From Bradyrhizobium sp. CB1717 (lineage in GTDB: Bacteria > Pseudomonadota > Alphaproteobacteria > Rhizobiales > Xanthobacteraceae), in the NCBI RefSeq assembly GCF_029714325.1, contig NZ_CP121666.1, forward strand, positions 7,471,001 through 7,535,000: a stretch of DNA of 64,000 bases, written 5' to 3'. The translations under genes and the position numbers were made by a program. Each line of letters opens with the position of its first letter. The stretch's first letter is position 1. This document shows positions 27,255 to 38,303 of the stretch, piece after piece. The notes under the pieces are model-generated. The model searched no databases and was not told where the DNA came from. It was given only the letters and a program-made list of their open reading frames with translations.

Positions 27255-28095
27255 TGAATCGATGGACCTCCTGAACGCGACGGGTTTCATGCGTGTCAGG
27301 ATGCGACGTCAACCAGTAGTTCCGAACAAAACGCACGTCAGGCAGCAGGCGCTTCAACTCCGGATAGCGTCCGGCAGCGTAGTCGTGCAGGATGCCGACA
27401 CCGTGGCCGCTCCGAACCGCCTCCATCTGAGCGACAACGCTGCCACATTCGTAGCGCCGGGACATGAGCCGGCCCAGCACTGACGCATAGTCCAGCGCAC
27501 GGCTGTAAACGAAATCCTCGACATGCGTGACAAACAGGCGGCCGGCAAGGTCGGCTTGATCGCGTATGGGCCCCTCGCGCGCGAGGTAACTCGCTGCCGC
27601 ATAGACGCTGAGGGTGTAGTCGGTCAGCTTTGACAACATCAGACGGCCCTGCTTCGGCCGATCCAGCGTGATCGCGATGTCTGCCTCGCGCCGCGACAGG
27701 GAGAAAGTTCGCGGCAGCGGCACGAGCTGGACGATGAGGCCTGGATTTCTCGCCGCAAGCGAGCCAAGCTGATCGGCCAAGAAGTAGTTGCCGAGCCCGT
27801 CGGGTGCCCCCACTCGTACAGTGCCAGTGATTGCCTCGGTCGAGCCTCCGATGCTTGAGCCAACCTTGAGAAACTCGCTCTCTGCGCGCTCCGCGGCAGC
27901 GAGCAGGGCCTCGCCTGCCGCCGTCAACGTGCAGCCGGAAGTATGACGTTCGAGCAGCTTGGCGTTCAGGCTGCGCTCCAATGCCGTGAGCTGGCGTGCC
28001 ACCGTGGCATGATTCAAGCGCAGATGTTTCGACGCCTTCAGAATCTGCCCCGCCCGCGCGACCTCAAGGAATATCCGAACCCGCTCCCAATCCAT
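27208..28095 (-). CDS. LysR-family transcriptional regulator
   Basis: 295 residues. Helix-turn-helix in residues 15-40 ([20 protein letters not shown]), [20 protein letters not shown] linker, and an effector domain with [15 protein letters not shown]. It is divergent from the aldehyde dehydrogenase gene 105 bp away, which is its likely target. Confidence 0.9.
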   Translation of the reverse strand: MDWERVRIFLEVARAGQILKASKHLRLNHATVARQLTALERSLNAKLLERHTSGCTLTAAGEALLAAAERAESEFLKVGSSIGGSTEAITGTVRVGAPDGLGNYFLADQLGSLAARNPGLIVQLVPLPRTFSLSRREADIAITLDRPKQGRLMLSKLTDYTLSVYAAASYLAREGPIRDQADLAGRLFVTHVEDFVYSRALDYASVLGRLMSRRYECGSVVAQMEAVRSGHGVGILHDYAAGRYPELKRLLPDVRFVRNYWLTSHPDTHETRRVQEVHRFITTAVKTARSSFEAD

Positions 28096-28199
28096 TGACT
28101 ACACTTTCTGCACAACGGAGCCGCAAAACCGGCCGTTGATAAGCGTTTTTATGCGATCATATCGGGTGCGATCAAGCTTCATTGGAGGAGAGGAGCCCC

Positions 28200-29699
<1,500 letters not shown>

Positions 29700-29847
29700 T
29701 GCGCATCAGCAGAGGGGCGTGGACGCTCCACGACCCTCTGCATCGGACGATTGTGCACTTGGCGCGGTTCGCAGTTAAGGGCGGCTATTCTTCACCACTT
29801 TTAAGGAACTCGCCGAAGACGTGCTCATCCATCGCTTCGAAAGTGGA

Positions 29848-30924
29848 TCAGTTCGCAACCAGGCGTTCAAATTCGCTGGCTGGCGGCTCCGGCATCTCGC
29901 GGCGCTTAGACTGTCCCGACCGGTCCACCAGCTCTTGTCCTTCCACCTCGACGAAGACCGCCGGATCCCGCTGCGACCTGTCGACTGTGAGTGAGAACAC
30001 GTCGAACCGGTTGTAGTAGCCAACAACGTCATGAAATTGCTTCGGCTCGACACAACGAGCGACGTCGATGTCGGCATAAGCGATGCCTTCGCTCTCGGAA
30101 AGCACCTCGCTAATGACCTGTCCGGCTGGATCGAGGATCATCGAGACGGCATGAGGCGTCCCTTCGATCAGATCGAGCATCGCCGGATTTGCCTGGGCGA
30201 GTGCGTCCCTCATTCCGACGTCGACGCAGGCTGACGAAACGATGTTAAAGCACTTCGCTTCGAATGAGTGGGCGCCAGCCCGTATTTCGATTGCTTTGCG
30301 CAGGTCATACCCCCCCTTCTGTTGAGATGGACGGGTGGGCCAGATCGGCGGGTAGGTCGAGATGTGCACCTGTTCGCCCTGAGCCATCAGCGAATAGCGG
30401 GCCAGCGGATTTGTGTTTTCGCCACATATCAGCATGCCCACGCGGCCTACCTTCGTCTGGACCACCCGCAAGCCTCGTGCGTCTCCGGCTGCCCAGACCA
30501 GCTTCTCATAAAATGTTGGCACGAGCTTGCGGTGATGATTGAGGATCGATCCGTCTTCGCCGACCAGGAGATTGGAATTCCAGATGCAGCCCAGGCTAGC
30601 GACGGTCCCTTCAGTGAAGCCGACCGAGACCACGACACCGTGGCGCTTGGCGGCCATTCTGATCCTCGTCAGTTCAGGGCTATCGAGCAAAAGCGCCTGC
30701 GCCGATAAGGCTCCGAAGAAATCGTGGGACATGATGGGCGCCTGTAGTGCTGCCCAGACCGGAAAACCCGGAATGAAAGACTCGGGAAAGGCGACCAGAG
30801 AGGCGCCGTTGCGCGCCGCCTCCGCGATGAGATCACACGCCTTTTCAGCAGTCTTGGCGGCATCGAGAAAGACTGAAGACGTGTGGCATGCGGCGGCCTT
30901 GAAGCGCGGCAAAGTGGAAACCAT
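29848..30924 (-). CDS. Nitrilase (carbon-nitrogen hydrolase)
   Basis: 358 residues. The catalytic triad is E48 (VAFPESFIPGFP), K133 (LNHHRKLVPTFYEK) and C167 (GMLICGENTNPLARY), with the NPL following Cys as in true nitrilases and cyanide-type hydratases. Full length. It converts a nitrile to acid and ammonia. With the aldoxime dehydratase it would complete an aldoxime to nitrile to acid route. It is convergent with mmsA. Confidence 0.92.
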   Translation of the reverse strand: MVSTLPRFKAAACHTSSVFLDAAKTAEKACDLIAEAARNGASLVAFPESFIPGFPVWAALQAPIMSHDFFGALSAQALLLDSPELTRIRMAAKRHGVVVSVGFTEGTVASLGCIWNSNLLVGEDGSILNHHRKLVPTFYEKLVWAAGDARGLRVVQTKVGRVGMLICGENTNPLARYSLMAQGEQVHISTYPPIWPTRPSQQKGGYDLRKAIEIRAGAHSFEAKCFNIVSSACVDVGMRDALAQANPAMLDLIEGTPHAVSMILDPAGQVISEVLSESEGIAYADIDVARCVEPKQFHDVVGYYNRFDVFSLTVDRSQRDPAVFVEVEGQELVDRSGQSKRREMPEPPASEFERLVAN

Positions 30925-31014
30925 TTGAGACTACCTCCCGGTGTTGGCCAATAGAGGTTAGTCCCTCACGGGATGCGCGCGAATGCGAAAATCTGCACGG
31001 CTTGTTGCACGTCT

Positions 31015-31998
31015 TCAAAGCACCGAGATCGGGACACGATAGATGGCGTTGCGCCGTCCCGCTTCTGGCTGAAGTTCACCCGATCGGGATCTGGCTCGCG
31101 ACAACAACCCGGTGCAGCCCTCCCTAACGGACCAGTTCCACACGAACTTGGTCCACGACCAGCCAGCTATGCGCTCCAGACGACATTCCTGCCAAGAGGC
31201 CCCCTCATCAGAGCTAAACTCGACTATATCCAGATCCGCATCCCCCCAAGCCCATCCCCACACCTGCACCAGGTCGCCGCGGCGCAGCTGGCTGTCTGGT
31301 TTCGGCCAGACGATGATCGACTGGGGTGCAATTCCCCAGACTGGTCGGGTGGACCCGTCAGGCTCGGGATCGTTGTACCATTTGGTCGTGAAAACACCGG
31401 GTGCTCGTTCCGAACGAAGCTCGATCTTGCGCAGCCACTTGACGCTGTTCGTGCCGTAATACCCCGGAACGACAAGGCGCAGCGGATATCCATGCTCTGG
31501 GAGCAGGTCGGCGCCGTTCATCTGGTAAGCCACCAGAACATCGCTGGCCGCCCTCGAGAGCGGCAGGTCTTTTAAATAGTGACCGCACTCGATGCCGCCG
31601 AACTCGCCAGAATCCGCGCCGTGCGACCAGACGAAGCGTGCTGTCCGTTCAACTCCGACCATTTCCAATAGGTGGTCCAGACGAAACCCTGCCCATGATA
31701 CGTTGCAGACTCGCCTTGTCGGCTTGTCGGGCGCTAGCGGACTTCCTGCGCATTGATGCACCGAAACGATTTCACGCCTTGGAAAGTTCTTGAGCTCGCG
31801 AAGTGTTAGAACGACGGGCCTCTCCACCAACCCGCCGACTTCCAGCTTCCAATCCTCGGCGGCGGGGACCTCCAGAACGCCGAGATGGCACAGGACGATG
31901 CAGGCCTCGACCGGCGTGATACGGTCCGTCAGGTCATGAGGCTCGGATGGAATTCGGCCAAAAAACCCGCGACTCCTGTATGTGAATTTGTCAGACAT
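31015..31998 (-). CDS. Sulfite-oxidase-fold molybdopterin oxidoreductase
   Basis: 327 residues from ATG 31998, which has GGAG upstream. The Moco-binding cysteine is C83 in SVHQCAGSPLA, followed by VSWAGFRLDHLLEMVGV and EHGYPLRLVVPGYYGTNSVKWL. A C-terminal dimerisation Ig-like domain (GWAWGDADLDIVEFSSDEGASW) completes a eukaryotic-type sulfite oxidase layout. There is no Tat signal or heme domain, so it is probably cytoplasmic. The substrate is unclear (sulfite or another oxyanion). Confidence 0.85.
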   Translation of the reverse strand: MSDKFTYRSRGFFGRIPSEPHDLTDRITPVEACIVLCHLGVLEVPAAEDWKLEVGGLVERPVVLTLRELKNFPRREIVSVHQCAGSPLAPDKPTRRVCNVSWAGFRLDHLLEMVGVERTARFVWSHGADSGEFGGIECGHYLKDLPLSRAASDVLVAYQMNGADLLPEHGYPLRLVVPGYYGTNSVKWLRKIELRSERAPGVFTTKWYNDPEPDGSTRPVWGIAPQSIIVWPKPDSQLRRGDLVQVWGWAWGDADLDIVEFSSDEGASWQECRLERIAGWSWTKFVWNWSVREGCTGLLSRARSRSGELQPEAGRRNAIYRVPISVL

Positions 31999-32081
31999 CA
32001 CAGCGCTCCTTGGCAGCCGCAAAACTTGATCTCAGGGAAGCGCTTGACCAAAAATCCGCAGGACCGCTTGCGCGAACTCGA

Positions 32082-32975
32082 TCAATCGAATTCGTTCAAG
32101 AAAGCCTTATCAGCCTTGAATATCTCATTAAGGAAACGCAGCAATGTGCGAACCCGTCCCATGTATTCGATATCTTCATGCACCGAGACAAACAATGACC
32201 TCGTGACGACGACGTCCTTCATGATGCGAACAAGGCGAGGGTCCTTCTTCGCCGAAAAGAACGGCAATAGGCCGATACCGCGCCCCGCCCCGATTGCATT
32301 CTGCTGAGCAGCCATACTTGTCGAGCGGAACACAACGTTCTCCGGGACCAGCACATCATGCAGCCACTGCACCGGCTGAATCGCCACGAGGTCGTCCACG
32401 TAGTCAATGAAGTCATGGCCCTTTAGTTCTTCCATCGAACCGGGGGCGCCCCTGTTTACGATGTATTTCGATGACGCGAATAATCCGAGCTTAAACTCTC
32501 CAGCTTTCTTGACCGATAGCTTAGGACCCGCCAGCGGTACGAAACTGACGCAGACGTCCGCCTCACGCTTCGTGAGGTTGATCAGATGCCGCTCGGTAAC
32601 CAGCTCAACGAGAACACCTGGATGTTTCTCGTTGAACTGCACCAGTTTCTCGGCGAGGTAGAAGGCGGCAATACCTTCCATGCTCGTGAGCCGGACCCGG
32701 CCGGTGGGCTCAGTTGGCGCTGAACGGAAATCCTCTGAAACCACCAATGCGGCAGCTTCGATCTTCTCGGCGGCCTGGTAGAGCTTGTGGCCGTCCTCAG
32801 TCAGGACGAAACCATCCGGTTTTCTGTCGAATATCTTGATCGCAAGATCTCTTTCGAGCTCCGATATCCGCCGACTGACGGTCGTATGATCGACCTTGAG
32901 GCGCCGAGCGGCTGGCATCAATCGGCCCTGCCTTGCGAGCTCTAGAAAAAATTTTAGATCGTTCCAGTCGAACAT
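32082..32975 (-). CDS. LysR-family transcriptional regulator
   Basis: 297 residues from ATG 32975 (MFDWNDLKFF). Helix-turn-helix with GRLMPAARRLKVDHTTVSRR, then RVRLTSMEGIAAFYLAEKL starting the effector domain. It lies upstream of the molybdopterin enzyme in the same direction and behind actP; the target is not evident. Confidence 0.88.
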   Translation of the reverse strand: MFDWNDLKFFLELARQGRLMPAARRLKVDHTTVSRRISELERDLAIKIFDRKPDGFVLTEDGHKLYQAAEKIEAAALVVSEDFRSAPTEPTGRVRLTSMEGIAAFYLAEKLVQFNEKHPGVLVELVTERHLINLTKREADVCVSFVPLAGPKLSVKKAGEFKLGLFASSKYIVNRGAPGSMEELKGHDFIDYVDDLVAIQPVQWLHDVLVPENVVFRSTSMAAQQNAIGAGRGIGLLPFFSAKKDPRLVRIMKDVVVTRSLFVSVHEDIEYMGRVRTLLRFLNEIFKADKAFLNEFD

Positions 32976-33142
32976 TCGCTCCGCTCTGCCCCTCGAAGAC
33001 TCCAGCGAATTTCGCACTAGTCTCAAGAGATTGCCAGCATCCCCAGGACGCATATGAACCATTAGCCGTAGCAGCGGGCCTGCAGGGAGATGTACTTATT
33101 CCAATCGGGAAATCAGCCACTTAGTTCTGAAATCATCTCCAA

Positions 33143-34729
33143 CTATCCCTCCTCACGTGAACCAGCCCCGGCTCGCGCCGGATCGGATGGGCCCATCAAG
33201 ATCCTTCGTTGCATCTCTCGGAAGGTGCGGTCGGCATCCATCTCAGGGGTGGCAACGGATACCGCAATGGCTACCGCAAACGAAAGCGGCATGGCGACAA
33301 TTGCCGGATTCTTCAATGGGACAAACCACCAGGCGCCGGCAATGTCCGCCAGTGATTTCCCAAGTACGTCGACTTGAATGGTCGGCGACAAGCAGATCAG
33401 AACAATCGAGCCAACAGTGCCGACGAGGATACTCGCCACCGCCCCCTGCGTGGTGAAACGCTTCCAACTGATTGCGAGTACCAGCGAAGGAAAGTTTGCT
33501 GCGCAAGCTACGGAGAACGCAAGTCCCGCCATGAAGGCCACATTCTGGCCCTCGAATAGGATTCCCAAGACGACTGCGACGACGGCAATGATGATCGTGG
33601 CGACACGCGCAACCTTCAACTGCTCAGACTCTGTCGCCTTCCCCGCCCTTATGACGTTGGTCCAGAGGTCATGGCACAGGGTGGCAACCCCCGAAAGGGT
33701 CAATCCAGCAACGACTGCAAGCATGGTCGCGAACGCTACGGCGCAAATGAAGCCGAAGAAGGCGTTGCCTCCGACCGCTTGAGCCAGTAAGGGCGCGGCC
33801 ATGTTGCCGCCGCCTCCGGCTTTGAGTACGGCCTGTGGTCCGACGATCACCATGGCCCCAAAGCCGATGACGAAGACCATGAGATGAAATGCTCCGATCA
33901 GGCCGGTCGCATAGAGAATGGAGAGCCGCGCCGCCTTGACGTCCTTGACCGTGTAGACGCGCATGAGGATATGCGGCATCGCCGCCGTACCGAACATGAG
34001 ACCCAGCCCAAGAGAAATCGCGTCCCATTGACCGGAAACGACGCGCGAACCCGGCTGAAGCACATTCGCGCCGTATCGTTCAGCCGCGGCCGCGAATAGC
34101 CGTACCGGATTCATCTGAAATTGGGCAAGAACCAGGATGCAGAGGAATGCCCCACCTGCCATCAGGAGCGCCGCTTTGACGACCTGAACCCAGGTCGTAG
34201 CGAGCATACCGCCAAAGAGCACGTAGATCAGCATGGCGGTCCCGACGATGATGACTGACCAGGAATACGGGATGCCGAATAGCAGCTTGATGAGCGCCCC
34301 TGTCGCAACCATCTGCGCGATGAGATAGAACGAAATCACGGCCAGCGTTCCGATCGCGGCGGCAGAGCGAACCGGCTTTTGCGACAGACGATACGCCACC
34401 ACATCGGCAAAGGTGAATTTGCCCACATTTCGGAGTGGCTCGACGATGAGAAAAAGAATGATCGGCCAGCCGACGAGCCACCCGATCGAATACACCATGC
34501 CATCGAAGCCGTTAGAAGTGACAATACCGGCGATGCCTAGAAGCGCCGCCGCAGAAAGAAAGTCTCCGGCGAGGGCCCAGCCATTTTGCCACGCGGTGAT
34601 TTCACCACCGGCCGCAAAGAACGTCTCGGTCGTCTTGGTCCGTTTGGCCGCCCAATAGGTTATCGCGAGCGTCAAGGCCATGAACGCAAAGAAGAATGCG
34701 ATGGAGATGTTGCTGCTCTGCGACTGCAT
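33143..34729 (-). CDS. actP: ActP-like sodium:carboxylate symporter
   Basis: 528 residues from ATG 34729, which overlaps the stop of the DUF485 gene (TGATG). A solute:sodium symporter with about 13 helices; WALAGDFLSAAALLGIAG and GGNAFFGFICAVAFATMLAVV are typical of ActP/YjcG. ActP imports acetate and similar short carboxylates. The strict DUF485-actP pairing supports the call. Confidence 0.88.
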   Translation of the reverse strand: MQSQSSNISIAFFFAFMALTLAITYWAAKRTKTTETFFAAGGEITAWQNGWALAGDFLSAAALLGIAGIVTSNGFDGMVYSIGWLVGWPIILFLIVEPLRNVGKFTFADVVAYRLSQKPVRSAAAIGTLAVISFYLIAQMVATGALIKLLFGIPYSWSVIIVGTAMLIYVLFGGMLATTWVQVVKAALLMAGGAFLCILVLAQFQMNPVRLFAAAAERYGANVLQPGSRVVSGQWDAISLGLGLMFGTAAMPHILMRVYTVKDVKAARLSILYATGLIGAFHLMVFVIGFGAMVIVGPQAVLKAGGGGNMAAPLLAQAVGGNAFFGFICAVAFATMLAVVAGLTLSGVATLCHDLWTNVIRAGKATESEQLKVARVATIIIAVVAVVLGILFEGQNVAFMAGLAFSVACAANFPSLVLAISWKRFTTQGAVASILVGTVGSIVLICLSPTIQVDVLGKSLADIAGAWWFVPLKNPAIVAMPLSFAVAIAVSVATPEMDADRTFREMQRRILMGPSDPARAGAGSREEG

Positions 34730-35019
34730 CACGCTTGCTCCAGCGTGGACTTCACGTTGCGGTCGAAGATCGTATTTGCCCAGTACACGTAGAGCAGGCA
34801 GAGAAGAAACGAGCTGATGATGACCAACGGGCCGAGCACAATGCAAAGCGACAAGCCGGGGGCGAGCATCGCGCCTAGAACAGGCTTGCCGAACGCGAAC
34901 AGCCCCATGAAACCGAAATAGATCGCGATCATCGCAAAGCTCAACGACGCCGCAACCGTCAATCTCGATCGCGCCAGTGCGACCATTCCTCTTTCCAGCG
35001 CCTTTGAAGATACAGTCAC
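34729..35019 (-). CDS. DUF485 membrane protein (YjcH-like)
   Basis: 96 residues with two membrane helices (FAMIAIYFGFMGLFAF and LVIISSFLLCLLYVYW) and the short basic tail typical of DUF485 proteins encoded before actP. Role unknown. It ends exactly on the actP start. Confidence 0.85.
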   Translation of the reverse strand: MTVSSKALERGMVALARSRLTVAASLSFAMIAIYFGFMGLFAFGKPVLGAMLAPGLSLCIVLGPLVIISSFLLCLLYVYWANTIFDRNVKSTLEQA

Positions 35020-35173
35020 CTGCTACTCCTGAATTGTTTGTGACAGTTTCGAGAGACCTTGAATCATTGCCCACTGAGAATATGCGAGAGAAGACTTGCG
35101 CGTTTTCGCTATGCTCCCCGCCTGATGGTTGGCCCGCGGTCACGCGATCCGAGAGCTCACCTCTGCGATGGCG

Positions 35174-35968
35174 TCAGCTGGCCGATTGCGGGAACGGCTC
35201 CTTCTTGTACAAGAACTCGAGGATCTCCTTTCGATATTTGATACCCTCGAAATCGGTCGTCAGCTTTAGCCGATCGCGTGGCCGAGGCGTCTCGACTTTC
35301 CAGATGCGACCGATACGGGCAGCCGGTCCGTTGGAGAGTGCTACAATCCTGTCGCTGAGAAAGATCGCTTCGTCGATGTCGTGAGTGACCATCACGACGG
35401 TCGTTTTCGTCGTCTCGACGATCCGCACGAGTTCGTCCTGAAGGCTCGATCTCGTCAATGCATCGAGCGCACCGAAGGGCTCATCCAATAGGAGGACCTT
35501 CGGCTGAACGGCGAACGCCCGCGCGATACCGACGCGCTGCTTCATGCCCCCAGAGATTTCAAAAGGGTATTTGCCTATCGCGTGCTCCAGGTGCACGAGC
35601 TTCAGCGCCTGTTCGGCCCGATCCATCAGCTCGGACCTCGGCGCTCCCCGAAACGCCTGCTTCACGGCAAGATAGACGTTTTCGACGCAGCTCATCCAGG
35701 GGAGCAAGGCATGGCTCTGAAAGACCATCGCCCTCTCCGGCCCGGGACCAGTAACGCCCGCACCGGCGCAGCGGATTGTACCTGACGTGGGCGTCAGAAG
35801 CCCTGCTACGATGTTGAGCAACGTACTCTTCCCGCATCCGGAGTGGCCGATCAGGCAGACGAACTCGCTATGTTCGATTGCGAGCGATATCCGGTCGAGC
35901 GCGAGCAGCTGCTTGCCGGAGCGGTCAGCAAACGACATCGAAACGTCGTTGATGTCTAGATCGGCCAT
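35174..35968 (-). CDS. ABC transporter ATPase (SsuB/TauB/NrtD type)
   Basis: 264 residues. Walker A GHSGCGKSTLL, signature ISGGMKQRVGIARA, Walker B VLLLDEPFGALD and the H-loop VTHDIDEAIFLSDR are all intact. Last gene of a binding protein-permease-ATPase operon; 4 bp from the permease gene. The substrate class is aliphatic sulfonate, nitrate or similar; not resolved. Confidence 0.9.
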   Translation of the reverse strand: MADLDINDVSMSFADRSGKQLLALDRISLAIEHSEFVCLIGHSGCGKSTLLNIVAGLLTPTSGTIRCAGAGVTGPGPERAMVFQSHALLPWMSCVENVYLAVKQAFRGAPRSELMDRAEQALKLVHLEHAIGKYPFEISGGMKQRVGIARAFAVQPKVLLLDEPFGALDALTRSSLQDELVRIVETTKTTVVMVTHDIDEAIFLSDRIVALSNGPAARIGRIWKVETPRPRDRLKLTTDFEGIKYRKEILEFLYKKEPFPQSAS

Positions 35969-35972
35969 CGTT

Positions 35973-36815
35973 CTATTCCCGAAAGCTGAGGCGCTCGCCG
36001 ATTCGTTTCAGGATGACGTCGAGCGCCAGGCCGATACTACCAACGAGAATGATGGCGACGATCATGCTGGCGATCTGCAGGTTGTTCCATTCGTTCCAGA
36101 TGAAATACCCAATCCCGCTTTGCGCACCGACCATTTCCGCAGCGACGATGACGAACCACGCTATGCCGATGGAAATACGCATTCCCGACAAGATCATGGG
36201 CACGCTGGCGGGGAAGACGACTCGCGTCACGTGCTCGAGTTTGGGTACCCCGAACACACGCGACACGTTCAGCCACTCCGCACGCACTGACGCCGTTCCC
36301 GTCGCAGTGCTGATCAACATCGGCCACACGGCGCAGATGAAAATAATGAAGATCGTCGAGATCGTGCTGTCGCGAAAGGTGTAGAGAGCAAGCGGCATCC
36401 ACGCGAGCGGCGATACCGGCCGAAGAACCTGAATGAAAGGGTCGAGGGCCCGATAGCATGCCGGCCACAGTCCGAGCATGAATCCCAGCGGAACGGCGAC
36501 GACCAGAGCCAACGAGAATCCAAGAGCCACTCGTCCCATGGAATAGACGAGGTGCCAGGCAATACCCAGATTGTTGGGGTTATCTCGGTCCAACGCGTGT
36601 GCGACCAGCTCATAGCCGCGCAGTGCGACGGCCCATGGGGAAGGAATTGCACTGGCCTGCTGCCCCGATGCGCTTTGGCCAGCGAGCCGCGCATACTCAG
36701 CATCGGCGGCGCTGACAGGTCCCGACGGCGGCGTCGTGAGCCACGTCCAGATGCAGAGGAACGCGACGAATATCGCAATTGAGGCCAACCAGGGCTGCTG
36801 CAGCCGATGCAACAT
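35973..36815 (-). CDS. ABC transporter permease (SsuC/TauC/NrtB type)
   Basis: 280 residues from ATG 36815, 4 bp after the binding-protein stop; a longer frame exists but would overlap. Six helices, with the EAA loop near EWLNVSRVFGVPKLEHVTRV VFPASVPMILSGMRIS. Forms the membrane channel with the neighbouring ATPase. Confidence 0.9.
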   Translation of the reverse strand: MLHRLQQPWLASIAIFVAFLCIWTWLTTPPSGPVSAADAEYARLAGQSASGQQASAIPSPWAVALRGYELVAHALDRDNPNNLGIAWHLVYSMGRVALGFSLALVVAVPLGFMLGLWPACYRALDPFIQVLRPVSPLAWMPLALYTFRDSTISTIFIIFICAVWPMLISTATGTASVRAEWLNVSRVFGVPKLEHVTRVVFPASVPMILSGMRISIGIAWFVIVAAEMVGAQSGIGYFIWNEWNNLQIASMIVAIILVGSIGLALDVILKRIGERLSFRE

Positions 36816-36819
36816 GGCG

Positions 36820-38145
36820 TCAACCTGGCTTCCTGACAGAAGCCAGGTATTCCTGCGGCTTGTTGGAATCGAAGTCCTTCCCAAGAATCCTCTCGCTGCC
36901 GAAACCGACGACGGGGGCAGACGCGCCCTGCTCGCGCATGATGCGCGCAGCGTCGGTTGCCAGCATCACCTTTTCAGCGAGCACCTTGTAATCGACATCC
37001 TCCTTCAGCATGTTCCAGCGCCTGAGCTGCGTCATCAGCCAGACGGCGGCTGAATATTGCGGAAATGGCTGATAATCGACCCGCCGAGGATCTTTCTTGA
37101 TGCTACCGAGGCCATCAGCGTAGGTGCCTCCCAGCACCTGCTCGATGACGACTTCAGGAGCATTGAGATATTGCGGCTCCGACAGCACCTTCGCCATGCC
37201 GACGCGGTTTTCCGGTTTTGAAACGTGAAGGCTGGCGGCGATGATGGCGCGGTAGAAGGCCATAAAAGTGTTCGGATTCTGCTGAATCCAGCTCTCGGAG
37301 GCAGTGACCGAGCAGCACGGGTGACCGTCCCATATCTCCTTCGAAATGAGGTGGATGAAGCCGGCTCCCTCGTAAACCGCGCGCTGGCCCCCCGGCTCAC
37401 CACCGAAGAAACCATCGATGCTCCCGACGCGAAGGCTCGCGACGTACTCGGTCGGCGGGACGATCCGGTATTTGACGTCCTGGTCCGGATCGAGGCCAGC
37501 CGCAGCCAGATAGTTCCGAAGCTGCAGGGTCTGGTGGCTCTGCTCGAACGGAACGGCAAAGGTAAAGCCCTTCCAGTTCCTCGGATCGCGGTTTTCCCTG
37601 TGCTTGTTGGCGAGCACGAGAGAGTTTCCGTTTTGATTCAGGATGGTAAGCACTTTGATTGACTGGACATTGCCCCCAAGCCCTGCGGTCATCGTCAGAG
37701 GCACGGGCATCACCTGCTGCGAGACGTCCAGTTCTCCGTTGAGCATCTTGTCTCGGATCAAAGCTATTCCGGCGATCTTCTGCAGGCTGACCTCGAGGCC
37801 TTCCTTGCTGTAGCTTCCAAGCTTCTCGCCGTAGATCAGCGGAACGGCGCAAGTAATCGGCAAAAAGCCGACGGCAAGCTTCGTCTTCTCAAGGGGCTTG
37901 CGCTCCTGGGCAATCGCCTTCAGCGTCTCGATCGGCAGAATGCTCGACAGCGCCCCGATGATCGCACTTGCTCCGACCTTGCGCAGCACTTCACGTCGCA
38001 AGACGGGTTGGGGGAACAGACCATGCAGCAGCGCCTGCTCGACCTGGTCCGAGATGGCGGCCTCGAAGCCTGGCTGGGCTGGACCGGGCTCGCAACAGCG
38101 GCAACGCTTGCCGCCGAAGCCATGATCATCCGATGCGTCAGTCAT
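36820..38145 (-). CDS. ABC transporter substrate-binding protein (NrtA/CmpA/SsuA-like)
   Basis: 441 residues. A twin-Arg-like segment (RREVLRKVGASAIIGAL) lies about 65 residues in, after a Cys-rich stretch (KRCRCCEPG), an unusual leader. The mature part shows LAVGFLPITCAVPLIYGEKLG and GSIDGFFGGEPGGQRAVYEG as in NrtA/CmpA-type proteins that bind nitrate, bicarbonate or sulfonates. First gene of the operon. Confidence 0.85.
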   Translation of the reverse strand: MTDASDDHGFGGKRCRCCEPGPAQPGFEAAISDQVEQALLHGLFPQPVLRREVLRKVGASAIIGALSSILPIETLKAIAQERKPLEKTKLAVGFLPITCAVPLIYGEKLGSYSKEGLEVSLQKIAGIALIRDKMLNGELDVSQQVMPVPLTMTAGLGGNVQSIKVLTILNQNGNSLVLANKHRENRDPRNWKGFTFAVPFEQSHQTLQLRNYLAAAGLDPDQDVKYRIVPPTEYVASLRVGSIDGFFGGEPGGQRAVYEGAGFIHLISKEIWDGHPCCSVTASESWIQQNPNTFMAFYRAIIAASLHVSKPENRVGMAKVLSEPQYLNAPEVVIEQVLGGTYADGLGSIKKDPRRVDYQPFPQYSAAVWLMTQLRRWNMLKEDVDYKVLAEKVMLATDAARIMREQGASAPVVGFGSERILGKDFDSNKPQEYLASVRKPG

Positions 38146-38303
38146 GTGCCCTGCCCCCGTTCCAGCGTCCGGTTTCAAACATGGCGCCCGTCGCTGCCTT
38201 GACGGAGCTTGGCGTATCAGTCGGGAAGCGGTACTTTGAAAATGCGCAAGGGCCTTCGCAGAAAAGCGATCACCCGACCACCGGCAAACCGCACCCGATC
38301 AGT

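Noticed and set aside
33143..35143. Longer start for ActP at 35143
   Set aside because: The extra 138 residues are antisense-like, hydrophilic and overlap the DUF485 gene; ATG 34729 overlaps the DUF485 stop as usual for this pair.
36545..36565. TGGCAC sequences elsewhere (for example near 36550 and 22525) as sigma-54 promoters
   Set aside because: They lack TTGC at the correct spacing and lie inside coding regions.
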